Below, one piece after another: positions 51,338-63,584 of a stretch of DNA of 64,000 nt. The DNA comes from Megachile rotundata (taxonomy: Eukaryota; Arthropoda; Insecta; Hymenoptera; Megachilidae). The DNA lies in the NCBI RefSeq assembly GCF_050947335.1, contig NW_027473348.1, forward strand, positions 508,501-572,500, given 5' to 3'. Position 1 is the first letter of the stretch, and the number at the start of each line of letters is the position of its first letter. Below the pieces are notes generated by a model. The model was not told the DNA's origin and ran no database searches. It worked only from the letters and a program-made list of their open reading frames with translations. Made by a program: the position numbers and the translations under genes.

Positions 51338-53620
51338 GTGATTGTGTGATTGTGATTGTGTGAGTGTGATTGTGTGATTGTGTGATTGTGATTGTGTGAT
51401 TGTGCTTGTGTGATCGTGATTGTGTGATCGTGATTGTGTGATCGTGATTGTGTGATCGTGATTGTGTGATTGTGTGATTGTGTGATTGTGATTGTGTTAT
51501 TGTGATTTTGTGATTGTGATTGTGTGATTGTGATTGTGTGATAGTGACTGTGTGATCGTGTTTGTGTGATCGTGATTGTGATTGTGATTGTGTGATTGTG
51601 ACTGTGGGATTTTGATTGTGTGTTGGTGGTTGTGTGGTCGTGATTGTGTGATTGTGATTGTGTGATCGTGATTGTGTGATCGTGATTGTGGGATTGTGAT
51701 TATGGGATTGTGACTGTGTGATTGAGTGGTTGTGATTGTGTGATTGTGATTGTGTGACTGTGATTGTGTGATTGTGATTGTGGGATTGTGATTGTGATTG
51801 TGTGATTGTGATTGTGTGAGTGTGATTGTGTGATTGTGATTGTGTGAGTGTGATTGTGTGATTGTGATTGTGTGATTGTGATTGTGTGATCGTGATTGCG
51901 TGATCGTGATTTTGTGATCGTGATTGTGTGATTGTGTGATTGTGATTGTGTGATGGTGGTTGTGTGGTCGTGATTGTGTGATTGTGATTGTGTGATTGTG
52001 ATTGTGTGATTGTGATTGTGTGATCTTGATCGTGTGATCGTAATTGTGTGATCGTGTCTGTGTGTTTGTGATTGTGTGATTGTGATTGTGTGATCGTGAT
52101 CGTGTGATCGTGATTGTGTGAACGTGATTGTGTGATCGTGATTGTGTGATCGTGATCGTGTGATCGTGATTGTGTGATAGCGACTGTGTGTTTGTGATGG
52201 TGTGATTGTGATTGTGTGATCGTAATTGTGATTGGGCTCGTGTGATTGTGATTGTGTGATTGTGATTGTGTGATTGTGATTGTGATCGTGTGACTGTGTG
52301 ATTGTGATTGTGTGATCGTGATTGTGCGATCGTGATTGTGTGATCGTGATTGTGCGATCGTGATTGTGTGATCGCGATTGTGTGATCGTGATTGTGTGAT
52401 AGTGATTGTCTGATAGCGATTGCGTGATAGTGATTGTGATTGTGATTGTGTGATTGTGATTGTGTGACTGTGATTGTGTGATCGTGATTGTGTAATGGTG
52501 GTTGTGTGGTCGTGATTGTGTGATTGTGATTGTGTGATTGTGATTGTGTGATCGTGATTGTGTGATCGTGACTATGTGTTTGTGATTGTGTGACTGTGAT
52601 TGTGTGATTGTAATTGTGGGATTGTGATTGTGATTGTGTGACTGTGGTTGTGTGGTTGTGAATGTGGGATTGTGATTGTGTGATTGTGTGATCGTGATTG
52701 TGCGATCGTGATTGTGTGATCGTAATTGTGTGATTGTGATTGTGATTGTGTGACTGTGTGATTGTGATTGTGTGATCGTGATTGCGTGATCGTGATTGTG
52801 TGATCGTTATTGTGTGATTGTGTTATTGTGATTGTGTGATTGTGATTGTGTGATTGAGTGATTGTGATTGTGTGATTGTGAATGTGTGACTGTGATTGTG
52901 TGATTCTGATTGTGGGATTGTGATTGTGATTGTGTGATTGTGATTGTGTGAGTGTGATTGTGTGATTGTGATTGTGTGAGTGTGATTGTGTGATTGTGTG
53001 ATTGTGATTGTGTGATTATGATTGTGTGATCGTGATTGTGTGATCGTGATTGTGTGATTGTGTGATTGTGATTGTGTTATTGTGATTTTGTGATTGTGAT
53101 TGTGATTGTGATTGTGATTGTGATTGTGTGACTGTGTGATTGTGATTGTGAGATCGTGATTGTGTGATCGTGATTTTGTGATCGTGATTGTGCGATTGTG
53201 ACTGTGTGTTTGTGTGATTGTGATTGTGATTGTGTGACTATGTGATTGTGATTGTGTGATCGTGATTGTGTGGTCGTGATTGTGTGATTGTGTTTGTGTG
53301 ATCGTGATTGTGGGTTTGTGACTGTGTGATTGTGTGACTGTGATAGTGTGATTGTGATTGTGTGATTGTGATTGTGTAATTGTGTGATTGTGTGATTGTG
53401 ATTGTGTGATTGTGATTGCGTGATTGTGATTGTGTGATCGTGATTGTGTGATTGTGATTGTGTGATTGTGATTGTGTGATTCTGATTGTGTAATTCTGGT
53501 TGTGTGATTGTGATTGTGTGATTGTGATTGTGTGACTGTGTGATCGTGATTGTGATTGTGTGATTGTGATTGTGTGATTGTTATTGTGTGATCCTGATTG
53601 TGTGATCGTCATTGTGTGAT
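51338..53620 (+). repeat. Downstream flank of the C-type block
   Basis: It matches 60076 onward at an offset of 8738 (GTTGGTGG at 51622 and 60360, ATCTTGATCG at 52023 and 60761) and matches 62.08-63.86 kb at 10242. A block of 6-mers only lies at about 53093-53127. Confidence 0.8.
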
Positions 53621-55078
53621 TGTGATTGTGTGATTGTGATTGTGTGATCGTGATTGCGTGATCGTGATTCTGTGATCGTGATTGTGTGATTGTGTGATTG
53701 TGATTGTGTGATGGTGGTTGTGTGGTCCTGATTGTGTGATTGTGATTGTGTGATTGTGATTGTGTGTTCGTGATCGTGTGATCGTAATTGTGTGATCGTG
53801 ACTGTGTGTTTGTGATTGTGTGATTGTGATTGTGTGATCGTGATCGTGTGATCGTGATTGTGTGATCGTGACTGTGTGTTTGTGATTGTGTGACTGTGAT
53901 TGTGGGATTGTGACTGTGTGATCGTGATTGTGTAATCGTGATTGTGGGATTGTGATTATGGGATTGTGACTGTGTGATTGTGTGATTGTGATTGTGTGAT
54001 TGTGATTGTGTGACTGTGATTGTGTGACTGTGATTGTGGGATTGTGACTGTGTGGTCGTGATTGTGTGATCGTGATTTTGGGATTCTGATTATGGGATTG
54101 TGACTGTGTGATTGAGTGATTGTGATTGAGTGATTGTGATTGCGTGATTGTGATTGTGTGATTGTGATTGTGTGACTGTGATTGTGTGACTGTGATTGTG
54201 TGATTGTGATTGTGGGATTGTGATTGTGATTGTGTGATTGTGATTGCGTGAGTGTGATTGTGTGATTGTGATTGTGATTGTGTGATTGTGATTGTGTGAT
54301 CCTGATTGTGTGATCGTCATTGTGCGATTGTGATTGTGTGATTGTGTGATTGTGTGATTGTGTGACTGTGATTGTGCGATTGTGACTGTGTGATTGTGTG
54401 ATTGTGTGACTGTGCGACTGTGTGACTGTGTGATTGTGATTGTGTGATCGTGATTGTGTGATTGTGGTTGTGTGATTGTGATTGTGTGACTGTGATTGTG
54501 TGACTGTGATTGTGTGACTGTGATTGTGGGATTGTGACTGTGTGATCGTGATTGTGTGATCGTGATTGTGGGATTGTGATTGTGGGATTGTGACTGTGTG
54601 ATGGTGTGATTGTGATGGTGTGATTGTTATTGTGTGATCGTGATTGTGTGATCGTGATTGTGTGATCGTGATTGTGTGGCCGTGATTGTGTGATCGTGAT
54701 TGTGCGATCGTGTTTGTGTGATCGTGATTGTGATTTTGGTTGTGCGATTGTGATTGTGTGACTGTGATTGTGTGATCGTGATTGTGCGATCGTGATTGTG
54801 TGATCGTGATTGTGTGATCGTGATTGTGTGATCGTGACTGTGTGGTCGTGATTGTGTGATCGTAATTGTGTGATCCTGTTTGTGTGATCGTGATTGTGAT
54901 TGAGATTGTGTGATTGTGATTGTGTGACTGTGATTGTGTGATCGTGATTGTCTGATCGTGATTGTGTGAACGTGATTGTGTGATCGTGATTGTGTGATCG
55001 TGATCGTGTGATAGTGATTGTGTGATAGCGACTGTGTGTTTGTGATGGTGTGATTGTGATTGTGTGATCGTAAGTGTG
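53621..55078 (+). repeat. Segment related to 12.7-14.3 kb
   Basis: The order GTCATTG (53608), paired GATCGTGATCG, GATTATGGG and a second GTCATTG (about 54317) is as in 12.70-13.41 kb. The 76-residue minus-strand translation at 54090-54320 differs from that at 13179-13409 by one residue. GCGACTG, GGCCG and TGATCCTG marks then follow as in 13.65-14.1 kb. Confidence 0.7.
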
Positions 55079-56084
55079 ATTGGGCTCGTGTGATTGTGAT
55101 TGTGTGATTGTGATTGTGTGATTGTGATTGTGTGATTGTGATTGTGATTGTGTGACTATGTGATTGTGATTGTGTGATCGTGATTGTGCGATCGTGATTG
55201 TGTGATCGTGATTGTGCGATCGTGATTGTGTGATCGTGATTGTGCGATCGTGTTTGTGTGATCGTGATTGTGATTTTGGTTGTGCGATTGTGATTGTGTG
55301 ACTGTGATTGTGTGATCGTGATTGTGTGATTGTGATTGTGGGATTGTGATTGTGATTGTGTGATTGTGATTGTGTGAGTGTGATTGTGTGCTCGTGATTG
55401 TGTGATTGTGGTTGTGTGATTGTGATTGTATGACTGTGATTGTGTGACTGTGATTGTGTGACTGTGATTGTGGGATTGTGACTGTGTGATCGTGATTGTG
55501 TGATCGTGATTGTGGGATTGTGATTGTGGGATTGTGACTGTGTGATGGTGTGATTGTGATGGTGTGATTGTTATTGTGTGACCGTGATTGTGTGATCGTG
55601 ATTGTGTGATCGTGATTGTGTGATCGTGATTGTGTGGCCGTGATTGTGTGATCGTGATTGTGCGATCGTGTTTGTGTGATCGTGATTGTGATTTTGGTTG
55701 TGCGATTGTGATTGTGTGACTGTGATTGTGCGATCGTGATTGTGCGATCGTGATTGTGTGATCGTGATTGTGTGATCGTGATTGTGTGATCGTGACTGTG
55801 TGGTCGTGATTGTGTGATCGTAATTGTGTGATCCTGTTTGTGTGATCGTGATTGTGATTGAGATTGTGTGATTGTGATTGTGTGACTGTGATTGTGTGAT
55901 CGTGATTGTCTGATCGTGATTGTGTGATCGTGATTGTGCGATTGTGACTGTGTGATTGTGTGATTGTGTGACTGTGCGACTGTGTGACTGTGTGATTGTG
56001 ATTGTGTGATCGTGATTGTGTGATTGTGGTTGTGTGATTGTGATTGTGTGACTGTGATTGTGTGACTGTGATTGTGTGACTGTG
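55079..56084 (+). repeat. Second copy of the 41.8-42.75 kb segment
   Basis: GGGCTC context at 55079 and GCTCG at 55390 match 41825 and 42136 at an offset of 13254. The match weakens after the GCGACTG mark near 55977. Confidence 0.72.
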
Positions 56085-57974
56085 ATTGTGGGATTGTGAC
56101 TGTGTGATCGTGATTGTGTAATCGTGATTGTGCGATCGTGATTGTGTGATCGTGAATGTGTGATCGTGATTGTGTGATCGTGACTGTGTGGTCGTGATTG
56201 TGTGATCGTAATTGTGTGATCCTGTTTGTGTGATCGTGATTGTGATTGAGATTGTGTGATTGTGATTGTGTGACTGTGATTGTGTGATCGTGATTGTCTG
56301 ATCGTGATTGTGTGATCGTGATTGTGCGATTGTGACTGTGTGATTGTGTGATTGTGTGACTGTGCGACTGTGTGACTGTGTGATTGTGATTGTGTGATCG
56401 TGATTGTGTGATTGTGGTTGTGTGATTGTGATTGTGTGACTGTGATTGTGTGACTGTGATTGTGTGACTGTGATTGTGTGACTGTGATTGTGTGACTGTG
56501 ATTGTGGGATTGTGACTGTGTGGTCGTGATTGTGTGATCGTGATTGTGGGATTCTGATTATGGGATTGTGATTGTGTGATTGAGTGATTGTGATTGCGTG
56601 ATTGTGATTGTGTGATTGTGATTGTGTGATTGTGATTGTGTGACTGTGATTGTGTGAGTGTGATTGTGTGATTGTGATTGTGATTGTGTGATTGTGATTG
56701 TGTGATCCTGCTTGTGTGATCGTCATTGTGTGATTGTGATTGTGTGATTGTGTGATTGTGATTGTGTTATTGTGATTTTGTGATTGTGATTGTGTGACTG
56801 TGATTGTGTAACTGTGATTGTGTGATTGTGATTGTGTCATTGTGATTGTGTGATTGTGACTCTGTGACTGTGATTGTGTTATTGTGATTGTGTGATTCTG
56901 ATTGTGTGGTTGTGATTGTGTGATCGTGACTATGTGATCGTAATTGTGTGATCGTGATTGTGGGATTGTGACTGTGTGATCGTGATTGTGTGATCGTGAT
57001 TGTGTGATCGTGATTGTGCGATTGTGACTGTGTGATTGTGTGACTGTGCGACTGTGTGACTGTGTGATTGTGATTGTGTGATCGTGATTGTGTGATTGTG
57101 GTTGTGTAATTGTGATTGTGTGACTGTGATTGTGTGACTGTGATTGTGTGACTGTGATTGTGGGATTGTGACTGTGTGATCGTGATTGTGTGATCGTGAT
57201 TGTGGGATTGTGATTGTGGGATTGTGACTGTGTGATGGTGTGATTGTGATGGTGTGATTGTTATTGTGTGATCGTGATTGTGTGATCGTGATAGTGTGAT
57301 CGTGATTGTGTGATCGTGATTGTGTGGCCGTGATTGTGTGATCGTGATTGTGCGATCGTGTTTGAGTGATCGTGATTGTGATTTTGGTTGTGCGATTGTG
57401 ATTGTGTGACTGTGATTGTGTGATCGTGATTGTGCGATCGTGATTGTGTGATCGTGATTGTGTGATCGTGATTGTGTGATCGTGACTGTGTGGTCGTGAT
57501 TGTGTGATCGTAATTGTGTGATCCTGTTTGTGTGATCGTGATTGTGATTGAGATTGTGTGATTGTGAATGTGTGACTGTGATTGTGTGATCGTGATTGTC
57601 TGATCGTGATTGTGTGAACGTGATTGTGTGATCGTGATTGTGTGATCGTGATCGTGTGAACGTGATTGTGTGATAGCGACTGTGTGTTTGTGATGGTGTG
57701 ATTGTGATTGTGTGATCGTAATTGTGATTGGGCTCATGTGATTGTGATTGTGTGATTGTGATTGTGTGATTGTGATTGTGTGATTGTGATTGTGTGATTG
57801 TGATTGTGTGATTGTGATTGTGATTGTGTGACTATGTGATTGTGATTGTGTGATCGTGATTGTGCGATCGTGATTGTGTGATCGTGATTGTGCGATCGTG
57901 ATTGTGTGATCGCGATTGTGTGATCGTGATTGTGTGATAGTGATTGTGTGATAGCGATTGCGTGATAGTGATTG
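56085..57974 (+). repeat. ~10.8-kb-offset duplication, copy 2, first part
   Basis: Counterpart of 45255-47168, sharing the GGGCTCATG variant at 57727. It is shorter by two 8-mers and longer by one 14-bp unit. Confidence 0.82.
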
Positions 57975-60075
57975 TGATTGTGATTGTGTGATTGTGATTG
58001 TGTGACTGTGATTGTGTGATCGTGATTGTGTAATGGTGGTTGTGTGGTCGTGATTGTGTGATTGTGATTGTGTGATTGTGATTGTGTGATCGTGATTGTG
58101 TGATCGTGACTATGTGTTTGTGATTGTGTGACTGTGATTGTGTGATTGTGATTGTGGGATTGTGATTGTGATTGTGTGACTGTGGTTGTGTGGTTGTGAT
58201 TGTGGGATTGTGATTGTGTGATTGTGTGATCGTGATTGTGCGATCGTGATTGTGTGATCGTGATTGTGTGATTGTGATTGTGATTGTGTGACTGTGTGAT
58301 TGTGATTGTGTGATCGTGATTGCGTGATCGTGATTGTGTGATCGTTATTGTGTGATTGTGTTATTGTGATTGTGTGATTGTGATTGTGTGATTGAGTGAT
58401 TGTGATTGTGTGATTGTGATTGTGTGATCGTGATTGTGTGATCGTGATTGTGTGATCGTGATTGTGTGATCGTGATTGTGTGGTTGTGATTGTGTGATCG
58501 TAATTGTGTGATCCTGTTTGTGTGATCGTGATTGTGATTGAGATTGTGTGATTGTGAATGTGTGACTGTGATTGTGTGACTGTGATTGTGTGACTGTGAT
58601 TGTGTGATCGTGATTGTGTGATCGTGATTGTTTGATCGTGATTGTGTGATCGTGATTGTGTGATCGTGATTGTGTGATCGTGATTGTGTGATTGTGTTAT
58701 TGTGATTGTGTGATTCTGATTGTGTGATTGTGATTGTGTGATCGTGACTGTGTGATCGTGATTGTGTGATCGTGATTGTGGGATTGTGACTGTGTGATTG
58801 TGTGATCGTGATTGTGATTGTGTGATTGTGTGAGGGTGATTGTGTGATTGTGATTGTGTGATTGTGATTGTGATTGTGTGATTGTGATTGTGTGATTGTG
58901 ATTGTGTGATTGTGATTGTGTGATTGTGATTGTGTGATTGTGATTGTGTGATTGTGATTGTGTGATTGTGTGATTGTGATTGTGTGATTGTGATTGTGTG
59001 ATTGTGATTGTGTGATCGTGATTGTGTGATCGTGATTGTGTGATAGTGATTTTGTGATAGCGATTGTGTGATAGTGATTGTGATTGTGATTGTGTGATTG
59101 TGATTGTGTGACTGTGATTGTGTGATCGTGATTGTCTGATCGTGATTGTGTGAACGTGATTGTGTGATTGTGATTGTGTGATTGTGATTGTGTGATCGTG
59201 ATTGTGTGATCGTGACCATGTGTTTGTGATTGTGTGACTGTGATTGTGGGATTGTGACTGTGTGATCGTGATTGTGTAATCGTGATTGTGGGATTGTGAT
59301 TATGGGATTGTGACTGTGTGAATGTGTGATTGTGATTGTGTGATTGTGATTGTGTGACTGCGATTGTGTGATTGTGATTGTGGGATTGTGATTGTGTGAC
59401 TGTGTGATCGTGATTGTGATTGTGTGATTGTGATTGTGTGATTGTTATTGTGATTGTGATTGAGTGACTGTGTGATTGTGATTGAGTGACTGTGTGATTG
59501 TGATTGTGTGATCGCGATTGTGTGATCGTGATTGTGTGATCGTGATTGTGTGATTGTGATTGTGTGACTGTGATTTCGCGACTGTTATTTTGGGATTATG
59601 ATTGTGTGATTGGGATTGTGTGATAGTGACTGTGTGATCGTGATTGTGTGATCGTGATTGTGGGATTGTGACTGTGTGATTGTGTGATTGTGATTGTGTG
59701 ACTGTGGTTGTGTGGTTGTGATTGTGGGATTGTGGTTGTGTGATTGTGTGATCGTGATTGTGCGATCGTGATTGTGTGATCGTGATTGTGTGATTGTGAT
59801 TGTGATTGTGTGACTGTGTGATTGTGATTGTGTGATCGTGATTGTGTGATCGTGATTGTGGGATTGTGACTGTGTGATTGTGTGATTGTGATTGTGTGAC
59901 TGTGGTTGTGTGGTTGTGATTGTGGGATTGTGATTGTGTGATTGTGTGATCGTGATTGTGCGATGGTGATTGTGTGATCGTGGTTGTGTGATTGTGATTG
60001 TGATTGTGTGATTGTGATTGTGTGATTGTGATTGTGGGATTGTGATTGTGATTGTGTGATTGTGATTGTGTGAGT
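57975..60075 (+). repeat. C-type block, single copy
   Basis: AGGGTG at 58833, GACCATGTG near 59215 and TTCGCG at 59575. It corresponds to both 47169-49208 and 49209-51337 but is present only once here. The AGGGTG-to-TTCGCG distance is 742 bp against 728 and 798 bp. Confidence 0.82.
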
Positions 60076-62080
60076 GTGATTGTGTGATTGTAATTGTGTG
60101 AGTGTGATTGTGTGATTGTGTGATTGTGATTGTGTGATTGTGCTTGTGTGATCGTGATTGTGTGATCGTGATTGTGTGATCGTGATTGTGTGATCGTGAT
60201 TGTGTGATTGTGTGATTGTGTGATTGTGATTGTGTTATTGTGATTTTGTGATTGTGATTGTGTGATTGTGATTGTGTGATAGTGACTGTGTGATCGTGTT
60301 TGTGTGATCGTGATTGTGATTGTGATTGTGTGATTGTGACTGTGGGATTTTGATTGTGTGTTGGTGGTTGTGTGGTCGTGATTGTGTGATTGTGATTGTG
60401 TGATCGTGATTGTGTGATCGTGATTGTGGGATTGTGATTATGGGATTGTGACTGTGTGATTGAGTGGTTGTGATTGTGTGATTGTGATTGTGTGACTGTG
60501 ATTGTGTGATTGTGATTGTGGGATTGTGATTGTGATTGTGTGATTGTGATTGTGTGAGTGTGATTGTGTGATTGTGATTGTGTGAGTGTGATTGTGTGAT
60601 TGTGATTGTGTGATTGTGATTGTGTGATCGTGATTGCGTGATCGTGATTTTGTGATCGTGATTGTGTGATTGTGTGATTGTGATTGTGTGATGGTGGTTG
60701 TGTGGTCGTGATTGTGTGATTGTGATTGTGTGATTGTGATTGTGTGATTGTGATTGTGTGATCTTGATCGTGTGATCGTAATTGTGTGATCGTGTCTGTG
60801 TGTTTGTGATTGTGTGATTGTGATTGTGTGATCGTGATCGTGTGATCGTGATTGTGTGAACGTGATTGTGTGATCGTGATTGTGTGATCGTGATCGTGTG
60901 ATCGTGATTGTGTGATAGCGACTGTGTGTTTGTGATGGTGTGATTGTGATTGTGTGATCGTAATTGTGATTGGGCTCGTGTGATTGTGATTGTGTGATTG
61001 TGATTGTGTGATTGTGATTGTGATTGTGTGACTATGTGATTGTGATTGTGTGATCGTGATTGTGCGATCGTGATTGTGTGATCGTGATTGTGCGATCGTG
61101 ATTGTGTGATCGCGATTGTGTGATCGTGATTGTGTGATAGTGATTGTCTGATAGCGATTGCGTGATAGTGATTGTGATTGTGATTGTGTGATTGTGATTG
61201 TGTGACTGTGATTGTGTGATCGTGATTGTGTAATGGTGGTTGTGTGGTCGTGATTGTGTGATTGTGATTGTGTGATTGTGATTGTGTGATCGTGATTGTG
61301 TGATCGTGACTATGTGTTTGTGATTGTGTGACTGTGATTGTGTGATTGTAATTGTGGGATTGTGATTGTGATTGTGTGACTGTGGTTGTGTGGTTGTGAA
61401 TGTGGGATTGTGATTGTGTGATTGTGTGATCGTGATTGTGCGATCGTGATTGTGTGATCGTAATTGTGTGATTGTGATTGTGATTGTGTGACTGTGTGAT
61501 TGTGATTGTGTGATCGTGATTGCGTGATCGTGATTGTGTGATCGTTATTGTGTGATTGTGTTATTGTGATTGTGTGATTGTGATTGTGTGATTGAGTGAT
61601 TGTGATTGTGTGATTGTGAATGTGTGACTGTGATTGTGTGATTGTGATTGTGGGATTGTGATTGTGATTGTGTGATTGTGATTGTGTGAGTGTGATTGTG
61701 TGATTGTGATTGTGTGAGTGTGATTGTGTGATTGTGTGATTGTGATTGTGTGATTATGATTGTGTGATCGTGATTGTGTGATCGTGATTGTGTGATTGTG
61801 TGATTGTGATTGTGTTATTGTGATTTTGTGATTGTGATTGTGATTGTGATTGTGATTGTGATTGTGTGACTGTGTGATTGTGATTGTGAGATCGTGATTG
61901 TGTGATCGTGATTTTGTGATCGTGATTGTGCGATTGTGACTGTGTGTTTGTGTGATTGTGATTGTGATTGTGTGACTATGTGATTGTGATTGTGTGATCG
62001 TGATTGTGTGGTCGTGATTGTGTGATTGTGTTTGTGTGATCGTGATTGTGGGTTTGTGACTGTGTGATTGTGTGACTGTG
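60076..62080 (+). repeat. C-type downstream flank, copy 2
   Basis: Counterpart of 51338 onward (offset 8738). The part from about 60577 to 62080 is repeated immediately downstream. It stops matching the next copy at about 62077, where GTGATTGTGTGAGTG faces GTGATAGTGTGATTG. Confidence 0.8.
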
Positions 62081-63584
62081 ATTGTGTGAGTGTGATTGTG
62101 TGATTGTGATTGTGTGATTGTGATTGTGTGATCGTGATTGCGTGATCGTGATTTTGTGATCGTGATTGTGTGATTGTGTGATTGTGATTGTGTGATGGTG
62201 GTTGTGTGGTCGTGATTGTGTGATTGTGATTGTGTGATTGTGATTGTGTGATTGTGATTGTGTGATCTTGATCGTGTGATCGTAATTGTGTGATCGTGTC
62301 TGTGTGTTTGTGATTGTGTGATTGTGATTGTGTGATCGTGATCGTGTGATCGTGATTGTGTGAACGTGATTGTGTGATCGTGATTGTGTGATCGTGATCG
62401 TGTGATCGTGATTGTGTGATAGCGACTGTGTGTTTGTGATGGTGTGATTGTGATTGTGTGATCGTAATTGTGATTGGGCTCGTGTGATTGTGATTGTGTG
62501 ATTGTGATTGTGTGATTGTGATTGTGATCGTGTGACTGTGTGATTGTGATTGTGTGATCGTGATTGTGCGATCGTGATTGTGTGATCGTGATTGTGCGAT
62601 CGTGATTGTGTGATCGCGATTGTGTGATCGTGATTGTGTGATAGTGATTGTCTGATAGCGATTGCGTGATAGTGATTGTGATTGTGATTGTGTGATTGTG
62701 ATTGTGTGACTGTGATTGTGTGATCGTGATTGTGTAATGGTGGTTGTGTGGTCGTGATTGTGTGATTGTGATTGTGTGATTGTGATTGTGTGATCGTGAT
62801 TGTGTGATCGTGACTATGTGTTTGTGATTGTGTGACTGTGATTGTGTGATTGTAATTGTGGGATTGTGATTGTGATTGTGTGACTGTGGTTGTGTGGTTG
62901 TGAATGTGGGATTGTGATTGTGTGATTGCGTGATCGTGATTGTGCGATCGTGATTGTGTGATCGTAATTGTGTGATTGTGATTGTGATTGTGTGACTGTG
63001 TGATTGTGATTGTGTGATCGTGATTGCGTGATCGTGATTGTGTGATCGTTATTGTGTGATTGTGTTATTGTGATTGTGTGATTGTGATTGTGTGATTGAG
63101 TGATTGTGATTGTGTGATTGTGAATGTGTGACTGTGATTGTGTGATTGTGATTGTGGGATTGTGATTGTGATTGTGTGATTGTGATTGTGTGAGTGTGAT
63201 TGTGTGATTGTGATTGTGTGAGTGTGATTGTGTGATTGTGTGATTGTGATTGTGTGATTATGATTGTGTGATCGTGATTGTGTGATCGTGATTGTGTGAT
63301 TGTGTGATTGTGATTGTGTTATTGTGATTTTGTGATTGTGATTGTGATTGTGATTGTGATTGTGATTGTGTGACTGTGTGATTGTGATTGTGAGATCGTG
63401 ATTGTGTGATCGTGATTTTGTGATCGTGATTGTGCGATTGTGACTGTGTGTTTGTGTGATTGTGATTGTGATTGTGTGACTATGTGATTGTGATTGTGTG
63501 ATCGTGATTGTGTGGTCGTGATTGTGTGATTGTGTTTGTGTGATCGTGATTGTGGGTTTGTGACTGTGTGATTGTGTGACTGTG
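62081..63584 (+). repeat. 1504-bp tandem copy of 60577-62080
   Basis: ATCTTGATCG at 60761 and 62265, and GGGCTC context at 60969 and 62473, are both 1504 bp apart. In places it resembles 52.2-53.3 kb more than its neighbour: GTGATCGTGTGACTG near 62524 is shared with 52284, while 61025 reads GTGATTGTGTGACTATG. Confidence 0.82.

Larger units (their letters stand above)
1376..62482 (+). repeat. Dispersed landmark family GATTGGGCTC
   Basis: The ATTGGGCTC mark was found at 1376, 5401, 8283, 9591, 14322, 15506, 16814, 21545, 22701, 24731, 41825, 44067, 46935, 52231, 55079, 57727, 60969 and 62473. Each is preceded by a GATAGCGACTG / GATGGTGTG / GATCGTAA succession or a close relative of it. It is a reliable anchor for aligning modules. 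I know of no function for it. Confidence 0.85.

Noticed and set aside
54627..56840. 737-residue open frame on the minus strand, longest of about thirty such frames
   Set aside because: Its translation is the 14-bp unit read through three frames (a 14-residue repeat). The minus strand of the unit has no stop in any frame, while the plus strand has TGA in every frame, so long minus frames are expected. There is no non-repeat domain, no recognisable start context and no conserved boundary.
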